From NCBI GenBank assembly GCA_964030785.1, contig OZ034967.1:69751113-69815112 (forward strand): DNA of 64,000 nt, read 5' to 3'. Source of the stretch: Siderastrea siderea (lineage: Eukaryota > Cnidaria > Anthozoa > Scleractinia > Rhizangiidae). This document shows, in pieces, positions 22,533 through 33,939 of this stretch. A program made the translations under genes and the position numbers. Positions within the stretch are counted from its first letter, which is position 1; every line of letters starts with the position of its first letter. The notes beneath the pieces are model-generated. The model was not told the origin of the DNA, searched no databases, and worked only from the letters and a program-made list of their open reading frames with translations.

Positions 22533-23880
22533 TCAAAACAAATAGTCCACAAGCGCCCTTTTCTCAGAAGTGTCTGACGGAAAAGCACAAACAAAACGCT
22601 TTAAATCATTAATATCACTCCATTCCGAGGTGAGAGCTGGAATGTCTACTGCAGACAATCTAGTCGAAGAACCCGCCGGATTGAGGACCTTGGCCAGTTG
22701 TAAATAATGTAGGGCCGTATGTCGTCGTGTCCAACCAACATGATCCATTATCTCTGACAGCTCAGCTCCTGACAAAGCAAGGGTTATAGCGCACCCGGCC
22801 CTGAAACCATGAAGAGTTTCTCCATTGTCCGATCCCATCTCCTGCAGGTATCCTTTCAAACGAGCCTCAGCCGCGGATGAGCTAAAGGGCGCATCAAGTA
22901 TGCCCCCTTCAGGAGTAGTTGGGCGAAAGAGATATCCCCTTGTCAAATCGATCCTTAAATATTGGGCTACTGTCATATAATATTCTATTCCCTGAACAGG
23001 GCAAATCCTTGTTTGCGGGTTGCGTTTAATCCCAAAAACATTGCTATCGCCATCTCTCAAGGTTTTACCCCAAACATGATTAAAGAGAAATCCATCATCA
23101 TTTGGGAACCTCAATATTTCTGGCACTTTCACCTGGCCCATATCTCCAGGTCTGTCACCACTGAAAAAGACTGCCTTAAAGTATGCCTGATCACGTGCCA
23201 GAATAAAACGTTGCGTTGGAGATATGTTCGAAGACCGCAGGCTCTTGTCAATATGATCAGCTAACTGGGCAAGTTTGTCCACGAAAAAGGGGGTAGCCTG
23301 TTTCGGTGTTATTCTGGCCTGCAATTGCTCGGCTGTTACCAAACGGAGATAATCCTTAACGGACTTATCCGTGGCCGGATTACCAAGGCCAAGACGTCTG
23401 TCCCACTCTCCGTCACGCCCAATAGCGTGAAAAATTGCCCTCAGTTTGCCAATATATGAGTCCACAGTTTTATAAGAAAGTCTTAATGGGCAAGCACAAT
23501 CGTGTGTGCCTCTCTTCCCTAAGTGAGGACAACCGTTCCGGTGCACTTGGGTTTTCCCATTCTTATCCTTGTGTACCAAAAATCGGCAAATATCGCGAGG
23601 TGTAACAGTCGCCAACGTTGGACATCCAGGAAGGGAGGATATGAAATTCTCTAATTAATTCTGGAGCGAATCTTTTTGTTTAGAATAGCCAGTTGCCTGG
23701 TCAAACAAGGCTAATTGTTGAAGCTGTCTATCAATGGCATTCACGTCAACTTCCAGAGGCGTGTTACTGCGACAATGTATAATCTTTCTGTTGTATCCGC
23801 ATCGTTGGCAGAAACGGAAGTCAAAATCATTGGCATGATTACACTTGGGGCATCTTACAGAAGGGGCAAACAGCTTTGCA
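22533..23880 (-). pseudogene. Tyrosine recombinase with N-terminal zinc ribbon, one stop
   Basis: The 360-aa open part (23615-22533) has the tyrosine recombinase signature: the first arginine in FFSGDRPGDMG, then LHGFRAG (H-x2-R), then the HVGW box and the nucleophile tyrosine in HTALHYLQLAKV. Reading upstream in the same frame crosses a single TAA at 23655-23657 and enters a zinc ribbon, RCPKCNHANDFDFRFCQRCG (about 23860-23800). The original protein was therefore longer, about 450 residues. It integrates the circular DNA copy. The stop, probably from a GAA codon, makes this copy inactive unless read through. Confidence 0.85.
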
Positions 23881-24080
23881 ACCAGGGGTAAGTCCTGGTA
23901 AGACGAAAGGAAACACGGTTACAAAAGATAAACACTCAAATTTCATTTCAGGATTTATTATGATAACAAAAGCAACTACAATACTATGCAGTCAAAAGAC
24001 TTAATTGTATAAATCTTAGAGAAATGTTCCGGAAAAATACAACGTGACAAAAAACTATTGTCCAAAGTCTTTGTTTAACT

Positions 24081-26336
24081 TCATCCACACAGAACGGATG
24101 GCCAACACACGTCAAATGCCCAGAGATCTCCAGGGATCCCCACATGAGGAATCCATCCTTGTTTGGAGGGAGATAGAAGGACTCCAGCGTCCCCTTTATC
24201 CGCGAGTTTACAAGATTTTCTGGCACAGTTCTTAACCAAAGGCCACCAACACTTCCTGGGGTACACATCTAAGACCACAAGTGTGCAGGGCCGCCGATGA
24301 GCTTTCAGGAAACGTAAAACAGGACCCACCAGGGAGAGAGGCGGGAAAGCGTAAGGATGGTCCAAAAAAGGAGTCCCACTCGATAAATCTTGGGCAAAAA
24401 CATTGACACCACAAGATTGAGGTGATGGATGGGGAGTAAAATGTGGCAAAGGAGAGCCATCCCGATCCGTCATTACGTTCGAGTCAAGTGCCATTAGATC
24501 GCACGTGTGCCCCTTCTGGCCACCAAACTCCTTCTGAACTTTTACCCATATATCCGGGTGAAGTTTACAGTCAAGAGTTGTCAATCGGCGAGAGGGTGCG
24601 TCTGCCTCATTTTCATTCGTCGGGATAAACGACAGATGGAGGGATATATTTAAGTTTGCAGTCGTGAAAAACAACTTCTTAATTGCTTCATTCAAAGACA
24701 CACTTTTCCCACCTTGTCGTTGCCACGAATGGACCACCGCCTGGTTGTCAACCAACCCATTTACCCAAGCATTCCTCAGAGAATCAGGAAAAGAAAGAAG
24801 AACCTTATCAAGGGCCAATGCCTCCTTTGTGGAAATATCAAGCCCCTGCTCCGCCTCAGTCCAGTAGTCAGAGACTTCGACGACACGGTCACTAAGAGTT
24901 ACCGATCCTCCCCAACCCGAGGCTGAGGCATCCGATGCCAAAGATATTCGAAGATGGCGTTCATCCCTCCATGGGAGTGGGTCATCCCAAGTGTGCAAAA
25001 ACAGCCAATGTGAAATTTCATCTTTCAGTGCCTTTTGCACCCTTATAGGCTTGGATGTGCGAAGGGCCTTGGATATGGCATTATTCATCTCCCTAATAAA
25101 CAAAAGCGCTCCCGGCACTGCCAAGGAGAATGACACACATTTGCCAACCAAGCGTTGGAGACACTTCACCGAGATAACTGAGCATCCTAGGATGTGCTGA
25201 ACAAGGCTAAGAAATTTCTCCCTTTTCTCGGGGATAATATGGAAAACCTCCCGAGGAGAATCTGACAGGAAACCCAAATATGGAACAACTTGATTTTGGC
25301 AAACCCAGAAAGTATCCAAGTTTGATCAAGAAGAAGGCTACCAAAAAGACAGCCAATTTTGCAGCTGCCAAATTATGTTCGTCTGGATTTACAAAAGCCG
25401 CATAAGCACCACGTCTAGGAGATATCTGTAGTTGCCCATTGTGGCGATCATCATCAATATACAGTGAGCAAGGGATCCCAACAGAACGGAAGAAATTAGA
25501 AACTATAAGACCAGTGGAGTGGTAGACAAAAGGAGATATCTTCCAACCAAAAGGCAAGGTGTTATAGACAAAATACCACCCACCCCACTGGATTCCAAAG
25601 AATGTTCTGCTTTCCTCAGTCAAAAGGAGATGATCATACCCAGACTTATCATCTAGTATCGTCTGGTAAGTGTCACGACCCACATATCGAGGAAGGTTTA
25701 TAAGGGAATCCAACCTGAAAGGCACGATTTCATCCATAAATTCAGAAAACGGGCATCATGGCAAAGTCTAGGTTTTGTAGGCTCCACAGTTAATGGAAGG
25801 ATCAAATGGGGTGGGTCAACTTCTCCTACTCTACCCATAAGGGAAATGGCTCCTGTCTGCAAACGATCGAGTAACATGCTTCTAACAAAATTCGCTAAAG
25901 GCTTACATGACATATTGTTTTTAAAATGTTCCGAGGGTGGACGATCAGAACTGTAATGTTTCCCTTTAAAACTTCCAGTAAAAGGTTGAAAGTATTCAAA
26001 AATTGAGACTTTTTCCCTAGTCCATTTCAATGTTTGTTGTTGTTCAGTAGATAGACAATCACCAACAATTTCTTGCCACTGGGCACAATGTTCATGGACC
26101 TCCCCAGCGCGAAAACAAGCAGGGTCTCTGAATCTTAACATGGCCGGATCTCCAAGTTTTTTACCTCGGATCACTAGATCAATATCTTCCCTAGAGAATT
26201 CTGTGGCTGTCACCCCGGTGCTCACCCCCATGGAGTTCCCCAACCAGTCAACCCAACTTAGTGGCTTTGGCGAGTACCGAGTACTGGCAAGAAGCTTTTC
26301 TTCAAAGTTCAAGTCGTACTCCCATTCCCAGCTCAA
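24081..26336 (-). pseudogene. Ngaro-like reverse transcriptase and RNase H
   Basis: Three overlapping frames form one polyprotein: 26336-25698, 25737-25207 and 25319-24081, so two frameshifts are present. The RT palm includes GGWYFVYNTLPFGWKISPFV and the catalytic YIDD box. The RNase H part has the DAS start (ASDASASGWGG), the acidic TKEALAL, the VDNQAVV aspartate and the NEADAPSR end. The tail DVYPRKCWWPL is typical of these elements. The frame opens next to CTCTCCGTAG, another plausible splice acceptor. It would reverse-transcribe the element RNA and remove RNA from the hybrid. Confidence 0.88.
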
Positions 26337-26708
26337 ATGGCAATGAGATGTCTACGGAGAGATAAAGGGAGGAAACCGTTATAATCACGGGTGTAAAAAT
26401 GAGCAAAAACACTGATGGGGAAAACCACGAGGCCAGCAAGGGGTGACAGCCATGACCCAGCATAACCGGGGGAGTTCGTTTAGATACTCTTTTTCACAAC
26501 TGTCACTCCAAGCAAACCCCTAAGCCCAGGGAGGGATTTTAAAAGATTTATCTTCAAAGGGAGAAAATATCAGGACATCGAAAGAGCCACATACCACGAA
26601 AAGTGCTTTTATTATTTAATGTTACACAAGTAGCTATCCTTGTTATCAAACCCCTTTGAAAAAACTTAGTCACCATTTTGCTTAGAACAAATCAACACAA
26701 GTATTGCT

Positions 26709-27236
26709 CTATTTATTTTGACTACTCTGCGAGGATTGACCCTTATACGAAAAACCAGAAGAGCCTGCCATTTCACTCTTTCGTCTAAAGCAATACGCCT
26801 GCACATGGCCAAATCTGTTGCAATAAAAGCAACGGACTCCACTGTAAGGGGCTGCCCCCGCCTTTCTTTCTCCTCCAGGATTCTGTCTGGTCTGTCTGCG
26901 CCGGTTGTTCTTTTCCACTTTAGCTACTACGTCTAAAACTTTCTCCTGATCTTTGTCCCCAAGCAGAGGGAGGAGAAAATTGCGGAACTGCTCGTTGGGC
27001 TCGTTGATCTTTCCACGCAAGGTCTCAGAGGCAAATTTGTAAAAACCCGCCTTTTCGTGCTTGGTGTCCTGGGCCGCATTCCTTAACGCTTCTAGAAGAT
27101 CCAAACTTTCAAACTTATTAAATTCTGGAATGGGACGTGAAGCCATGTGGCGAATTTTATCCAGAAGATTGTCAACCGATGACGCTGTAAAAGCGTCTAA
27201 GGACTTCTTCAGCTCCTCATACCTCAGTTGTAACAC
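26709..27236 (-). CDS. Ngaro-like gag with CCHC zinc knuckle
   Basis: About 175 residues. The C-terminal CFYCNRFGHVQAYC fits a C-x2-C-x4-H-x4-C retroviral-type knuckle that binds the element RNA, and it is preceded by a basic NNRRRQTRQNPGG linker. The N-terminal part is helical (YEELKKSLDAF). The frame opens right after TTGTTTTTTGTAG, a good 3-prime splice acceptor, so an upstream exon may supply the true start. The frame itself is intact to its stop. Confidence 0.8.
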   Translation of the reverse strand: MLQLRYEELKKSLDAFTASSVDNLLDKIRHMASRPIPEFNKFESLDLLEALRNAAQDTKHEKAGFYKFASETLRGKINEPNEQFRNFLLPLLGDKDQEKVLDVVAKVEKNNRRRQTRQNPGGERKAGAAPYSGVRCFYCNRFGHVQAYCFRRKSEMAGSSGFSYKGQSSQSSQNK

Positions 27237-27734
27237 CTACAAAAAACAAGCAAGCCAACTATCAAGCCAAGCCTCCTCATGCATAGATTCCGGTCACAAC
27301 ATCACACAAAAATTATTAATATAATGTAAATAAGACACGCATCCAATCACAAAATGTCACACGCTATAAAACCGTAATATCTATATAAACAGACATAATA
27401 TAACAGGGAATTCCACGCCTCGCTTGCCATACGCACAAAGGCAAATGATACACTTACACCTGCCATGACACCCACAAAGCCACACCCTAAGTAGGAAAGG
27501 CACAAGCTTCGCTAATTTGAACCTTTTCCCAGCGATAGCCAACAAATGAACTTATCTAACCAGTCTTAACACTAGTCATAACAATTAATTAGAGCAGTGA
27601 CTCGCTAAAAGTGGACACCGCAAAGCCAAAACAAGTAAATCACACGCTCCACTAGCCCGAAGTTTCGCGATCATGACCGTCAAACAGACAGCTGGCTGAA
27701 AGAGACACTCTAAACAATAACAACAAAAGCAATC

Positions 27735-28740
27735 ACAAACCTCAATGACCAGAAAAATAAACAAAAGCAAAATCATTATTCAGACAAATCAAAAGCCTCA
27801 CTGACCAAAAACATTCTCATAGACATAAACATTGCTCAGACAAAAAACAGCAGACAAAGCAGGCTTCACTGGTCAGAATATTCTCACAATCACGATCATC
27901 AGTCAGAAAAAATTGTCTGAAAGAATCACTTCAAGATAACAAAAGGCATAAAACATGCCTCACTGACCAAAACACATCCTCGACGTCATGAGCACAAATC
28001 AAACAGTGACAGGCAAACACAAGCCTCACTGGTCAGAAAAGTCTCAAAAAATCACGATCATCAATCAAAACATTCTTTGAAAGAATCATGTCGTGACAAC
28101 AAAAAAGCAAAATAAACATGCCTCACTGACCAGAACATTCTCAATGCCATGGGCATAAATCAAACAATTACAAGCAGGCAAACACAAGCCTCACTGGTCA
28201 GATAATTCTCAAAATCACGATCATCAATCAAAACATGCTTTGAAAGAATCATGTCGTGACAACAAAAGACAAAATAAAACATGCCTCACTGACCAGAACA
28301 TTCTCAATGCCATGAGCATAAATCAAACAATTACAAGCAGGCAAACAGAAGCCTCAATGGTCAGAAAATTCTCAAAATCACGATCATCAATCAAACCATT
28401 CTTTGAAAGAATCATGTCGTGACAACAAAAGGCAAAATAAACATGCCTCACTGACCAGAACATTCTCAATGCCATGAGCATAAATCAAACAATTACACGC
28501 GGGCAAACACAAGCCTCACTGGTCAGAAAAAAATTCTCAAAATCACAATCATCGATCAAAAAATTCTGAAAGATTCACTTTGCGACAACAAAGACATGGA
28601 ACATGCCTCACTGACCAGAACATTCCACTACTCTCAACATCACATGCCTTTCTGGCCATAACATTCTGGCCACAACCAACAATCGGTCATGGCACTGAAA
28701 CAATCACTAACCGACAACAATAGGCCAATAACACGCCCTA
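27735..28740. repeat. Tandem array of about 160-bp units in the Ngaro-like leader
   Basis: Units begin CCTCACTGACCA-GAACATTCTC near 27796, 27956, 28122, 28281 and 28443, with a degraded sixth near 28605. Each carries GCCTCACTGGTCAG and AATCACGATCATCA. The array lies upstream of gag in element orientation, in the presumed leader or first intron. Confidence 0.85.
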
Positions 28741-29140
28741 ATGGCCAAAACATTCACAGTCGAGGAAATGAATCAGAGAACATAACACATCCTTTCGGGC
28801 GTATTTAACATTCCCCCGAACATAATAATCAAAAGCTAATCAAGTGGGTAATCAACACGCTAAAAGAACCATTTCAAAACAATTTAGAGCTAGGTTGGTA
28901 AACGAAAAAACACCTACAATTTCATAAATAGGCACACAAGATGCCAAACAAACGATGCATAAACTACCGCGCCCAACCACATGGAAAACATCAAAGGAAC
29001 CATTCCCCAAAGGGCATACTTTGAAAAACCACGAAACCAGCTTAGCTGACATAATAATGAAGGAGTCAAATAACCCAACCACACGAGAAATATGAAAAGG
29101 GAAAGCGGTCGTCCCAAAATAACTAAAGGTATTGCTTCGG

Positions 29141-29644
29141 CTACAACACAGCACCAGGCAAATAAAAACGAAAAAGAAAATGTGCAAAATCCCAATTCAC
29201 CTCAAGTTTTTCCTCAGCCGTCAGTTGTCCTGCCTGCCCCGCCGCCGCTACCTGTCCAGCTTGTCCTGCTGCCAGCAACGGTCCAGCTTGCCCAGCCGCC
29301 GCGACTTGTCCAACTTGTCCCACCGCCGGCAAAGGTCCAACTTGTCCTGCCGCCGCCATTTGTCCAACTTGCCCTGCTGCCGCCATTTGTCCAACTTGTC
29401 CTGCCGCCGCCATTTGTCCAACTTGCCCTGCTGCCGCCATTTGTCCAACTTGTCCTGCCGCCGCCATTTGTCCAACTTGCCCCGCGGCCGGTCGAGGATC
29501 AAGCGCGTTAACTGCTGCACCAGCCTGGCGAAGGACAGGTCTTGCTCTGTCCTGTGGTATTTGAACTTCGCCCGCGGCCGGTTGAGGCATTCTGAGAAAA
29601 TCCCTTTGCTGGAAATTCGTGAGACAGTAAAGAAAGAGTTCCAC
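29141..29644 (-). repeat. 27-bp coding-like tandem repeat near the Ngaro 5-prime end
   Basis: The plus-strand unit CCGCCATTTGTCCAACTTG plus a C/T variant is repeated about ten times from 29220 to 29490. On the minus strand it keeps a 167-aa frame open with GQVGQMAAA repeated (9-residue period). It begins inside A1 at 29644. It may be a leader peptide or only a repeat artefact. No domain is recognised. Confidence 0.6.
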
Positions 29645-29808
29645 CTTCCTCGTTGGCGCTGATCAGAGAATGAGCGAAGAGGGAGTGTTTCACAGCATTT
29701 ATTATAACCCTCTGGGATTTAGCAATTCGTGCACATGCATATCCATGTGTATAACACATGCTATTTTGAGGTTAACACTTCACGCTTTGATTTTGAGTGT
29801 TGTGAATA
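29639..29808 (-). repeat. Split direct repeat A1 (5-prime end of the Ngaro-like element)
   Basis: 170 bp, from TTCCACCTTCCTCGTTGG to TGTTGTGAATA on the plus strand. It is almost identical in sequence and equal in length to A2 at 22145-22314. Confidence 0.92.
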
Positions 29809-30531
29809 ATAAACAGAGAAATCCTTTTTGAAAAAGTTTATTCGAAAACCTGTAAGTTTATACTTAAATGCAATTTGCATTACACTTCCAGCATGGCAAA
29901 ATATTCTAAGACCACATCTGTCACAAATCTGAGCTCGTTTTCTAATAATTTTTTGAAGTCAAAAGTAAATGACACATTTCTAATGACATAAATTCAATTT
30001 CAAAGTGTAATTTCTTTGACCGTAATAAATACTCAAAATCATGCACCTTAAACCCTTTAAAAACTTCACTTACTCGGTTGTGTTTCAGAACAAGGCAAGC
30101 TCTCCGCCGTGAAGAAAACAAAGCGATGAGGTCCTTTGAAGGCAGCTTTCGTAACTTGAAGTTTTCGCCTACTACCAGTATTCTTTTGAACTTTTTCTTT
30201 CCATTTATAGGTATTAAATGTTTTTTCTCAAGTTTAAAACTACAGTACCGTCGAACAATCGTTTTGCTAAATAAACTTAAGCTTTTTAAATAAACCTCTT
30301 TTTCTAAAGCGACGATGGTCATGCGATTTCCCGCCAAGAAAAACGCCGGTTGCCCAAAAGCACCGCGCGATTTCCCGCCAAGAAAAGATGGCATTCTCCA
30401 CTCCTGGTCGGGTTGCCTTGGGACTTCCTTCCCCCTCCCCTAGAGTCTGTACGGGCGTACGCTGATGTCACAACCAAAATTTTTCCTTAGCAATGGAGCT
30501 CCGCTGGCGGGCTTTGCCCGCAGGCTCCGCT
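29809..30531 (+). mobile_element. Right part of the interrupted repeat element (copy 1)
   Basis: It resumes the match to 46926-47722 with ACAGAGAAATC and ends in GGCTTTGCCCGCAGGCTCCGCT. A minus-strand 150-aa open frame (30394-29942) also appears in broken form in copy 2. I have no motif to call it a gene. Confidence 0.85.
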
Positions 30532-32502
30532 ATTAAACTTAAATTAATAGCCTTAGCATAAAGCTCTGTAAGTTTTTTTCGGTTGTGGAATATTTTATCT
30601 TCTCTTATCGTTATATTTTACAGCTTCTTCGTTTGACGCGAATGACATTACTGTCCCAATTTAGCGACTAAACTTAGAATCGCCGATTCAGTGAGTTTAG
30701 CGTAGCATGTTTTTGTATTTGTTTTGTTTTCAACCTCCAAGCCATTTCAGCGTGTCTCTTACTTACAGATCGAAATGAAAAAAGTTATTAAAGTAGCTAT
30801 AAGGGAAGCATGTCTCGGTTTAAATCTGTTTTGTCCAAAAAGGGACAATAAAAGCTTCCGAAAAATATTTCAGGGTAATTTCTTTAAAACGCCCGAGTAA
30901 TACTTCGCGGGTGAAAACCTTGTGCCATTTTTTCTCTCCATAATTTTACGTATAATTGAAAGTTTCCGAAAACATTTTTTTGGCAATTTTGGCCAGTAAA
31001 TTGTCTGATGCCGTGGCAATATTATTTATTTTAGCAAAGGTATTTCATGGTTGACAGAACTAAACAGCCAGGGGGTGCATACCTATCAGTGAGAAATACG
31101 TATTTACACGGAAAAGTCTGTTGAGTTGCTACGGGAAGCAACTTAAATGGGTTCACAAGTACTCTTCTTGGACTTAATTAACTTTCAAAAGACTAATGCA
31201 AGAAAAGTTGGCGGTGAAAGTCGTGCTGAACTCTTTTCTTTGAAGAAAAATCGAGAAAAATAAGTCAGCAATGCTGTTTCCTCAGTGGTCCGCATTGTGT
31301 TTATGCCTTTATGTTTTCCCTTGTTGTTTTTCATCTTTCGGCAAATAATTGCACAGCTAAAATGCACCTTATTTTAGGGGCCAATAAGTATTAAAGAGAG
31401 GTTTAAATTTTATCATTACAATCTAAAAATGGAGTCCAACTTCCTCAAATTTAAGAATGTTTAGAGCGAACAGGATAAATATGCAGGACAACTCACGAGT
31501 AGAAAAATATGTTTTATGATAGCACAACCTTTCTCCCTCTTTTGCAATGCTTTTAACATGAAAGTCATTCACGCTTGTTTTGGATTTTTGTTTAGATATA
31601 CAGACACTGTTTAGAGGACAAAGTCGAGGCAAACGGCCTGTGTTAGATTTAAACAATGTTTCACCTAACGCGAAACCGCCAGTTTCAGTCAGACACTCGC
31701 GAGCAGTAATTGCATTTCCGATCATTTGCAGTAAAATAAATTACTCACTCCTTTTTTTAAGGTACATGTTGTCCTTTCTACATTTGTACAAGTGGTATTT
31801 TCTTTTAGAGGGAAGGAAATGTAACTAAGGCTTATATCTGATGAAAAACCTTCCCCTTTATAATTTGTTCTTCAGAGATCAAAACAAGTAAACAAATTGG
31901 GAAGCAACTTCGTGGAGGAAAAACAAAAACGGTACCTAATAACCCAGCCGATAGTCTATAAAGTCTTAACAGAAAACCTTCCTCCTCTCGGTCTGGAAAA
32001 TTGTCAGTAGCTTTTATAAACTGCGGCAACTGATGGAATGAAAACCGGGTTGACCAAACTCTGTCAGAAGTTGACCAGGCAGACGAGTTGCGCACTTTGA
32101 TGTAAACGCCAATGAGCTATTCGAACGATAAAGAACAAATCGAAAACATGATGCGAAATACAGGTCAGTTTGCTTCAGCGCTGCTGATTCCGATTTTGTG
32201 GCATTTCGCGTTATTTGTCAACATCTGAACTCAATGAAGACCCAAAATGATAACCCGTTTAGTTAAGAGTGAGTTATATTTAGCTGTTTTAGATAAGCGA
32301 CTTTTCCAGCTCATTCAAGTGAACGGCCAATAGTCTGAGAGGATTTGACAAGTCTTGACAGTTAAATGACAGGATATTGAAACATTGTAAAAACCAAGGA
32401 AGACGGCGCAAGAAAAGAAAAAATTATACGTACAATTTGAAGCCCGAAAGAGAAATTAATAATTACAATAGAGCTGTGACTTTCGATTTCGAATTCACAT
32501 GA
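30532..32502. other. No gene recognised
   Basis: AT-rich sequence. Minus-strand frames at 31725-31423 and 32095-31832 look mildly protein-like (for example GFLLRLYRLSAGLLG) but have no family signature or clear splice pattern. Confidence 0.35.
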
Positions 32503-33012
32503 CCAGCCCGCTCTATGTTCCGGCGGGCGAATAAGTAACCTCTGCCAAGACCGTGTGACTTCCTGTCGTGCATGCACAAAATTCGTCATGCGCTTCGTCA
32601 CTTACCTTTTGCACAGACGCTCATATGTCAAAACTTGTGAACTCCATGAAAATGTTACTTGCGCCCACTTTATTTGAGCGTTACTTTCAACTTCCGAATA
32701 AATATCAGTAAAATAAGGCTTTAACAATTGCTGCCTTAATTTTCTGCGTATTTTCTGAGCTAGGAAAAAACAACAAAAGAAATTTTAACAAATAAAAGCA
32801 AATCTGTCGCGTACAACAAGCTTGCAAGCGTATCATAGCGCGCGCACTTTATGACAGCATTCACGGCTTGCATCAGCTTCAAAACCGGATGAGAGCCGGT
32901 TAGAAACAAGTATTTTTAATTAATTTGTCCAAAATCCTGGACGGTGGCAGATCAAAGAATCAGACAGTTTTGCGCAGAGGTTACTTATTCGCCTGCCGGA
33001 ATATAGGGCGAC
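32503..33012. repeat. Inverted repeat pair, about 42-bp arms
   Basis: GGCGAATAAGTAACCTCTGC near 32525 returns inverted as GCAGAGGTTACTTATTCGCC near 32970. The flanking halves also match imperfectly. The 420-bp interior has no ORF. It is possibly a MITE; no target duplication was resolved. Confidence 0.6.
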
Positions 33013-33700
33013 CAAGAAACCTCTGCTTGCAGGGTAGGTACATGTATTGTCTCACACAACTAATATCACGACACGTTTTGACGTTTCTGGAAGTCATGAT
33101 CGTTTATCCCAAACTTTCATCTTTTTTTTTTCTGGAGTGGGTCGCAACGATGCAAGAGCGCCTTGTGCTGTGCAATTTTAATTAAAGTCAACATGGGAAA
33201 AAAGGCCGGATTGGTTGCCAAATTGCATGGGAAAACCCTTTAAGGGAACACTTACACATACATACACATAAACGTGTAAGGCCTGGGGCAAACGTCGAAT
33301 CTTAGTCAAACTTAATTCGTCGAACCTATTAGTTTTGAAATAAGCGCATGAATGATGCGACGTTTGCCACAATTAAGTTCGACTTGCTAAGTCGGATTAT
33401 GCGACAGTGGTTCGGCGTTTCAGCAAACACCATTCTAAACGCACGTTCTCCGCACGGAGATGAATGTAGTAATAATCTTGAATAGGGATCGCATTAACGC
33501 AGAAATCATGCATTTTTATGCAAACTAAACCCAAAAAATGCATCATGAAAATTTTAATGTGTCCCAAGACGCAAGACGTTGAAGAACTCAATCCACTTGC
33601 TTTGAATTGTCCGTAGATTTTGTTGTTTGAGTGATATGTACAATAGTAGAACGAAGCGAACTAACATCGTAGTTGCCATATTGGATTTAGCTATGCAAAG
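33013..33700. other. No gene recognised
   Basis: No motif-bearing frame or ordered repeat is seen between the inverted repeat pair and the element at 33.7 kb. Confidence 0.4.
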
Positions 33701-33939
33701 GAGACTGGAGCAGGGTTGTCCACAACTTTTCAAGTAGCTGGCAAGTGATTATCGAGCACTGATGGCAATTCTTTCCAGGGGGGTCTGGGGGCATGCCCCC
33801 CCAGGAAATTCTTAAATTTTAAGTTACCAGAAAAGGAATTTCGTTGATTCTGAGCACAAATTTCCAATAATGTCAGTTCCAAAAGTAATTGTATCTTTTC
33901 AATTTTATTTGTATAAACTCTGCCTTCAGTGGTTTTCTT

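Larger units (their letters stand above)
22001..29808 (-). mobile_element. Ngaro-like tyrosine-recombinase retrotransposon
   Basis: Minus-strand order is gag (27236-26709), RT and RNase H (26336-24081), then zinc ribbon plus tyrosine recombinase (about 23880-22533). The ends show split direct repeats: A1 (29808-29639), then the coding region, then B1 (22377-22312), A2 (22314-22145) and B2 (22066-22001). This A1-body-B1-A2-B2 layout is diagnostic of Ngaro, VIPER and PAT-type DIRS-order elements, which integrate via a circular intermediate without integrase. The junctions share AATA. No flanking target duplication is evident, as expected. Frameshifts in RT and a stop in the recombinase indicate a dead copy. 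Total length is about 7.8 kb. Confidence 0.92.

Noticed and set aside
27735..28740. CRISPR-like array
   Set aside because: The units are 160 bp, diverged and contiguous, with no uniform short repeats and unique spacers, and they sit inside a eukaryotic retroelement.
29092..29662. Pro/Leu-rich plus-strand frames opposite the Ngaro 5-prime end
   Set aside because: Antisense shadows of the 27-bp repeat. The element is transcribed from the minus strand.
31423..32095. Minus-strand frames as a possible receptor exon
   Set aside because: Weakly protein-like only. No domain, no splice chain to neighbouring exons.
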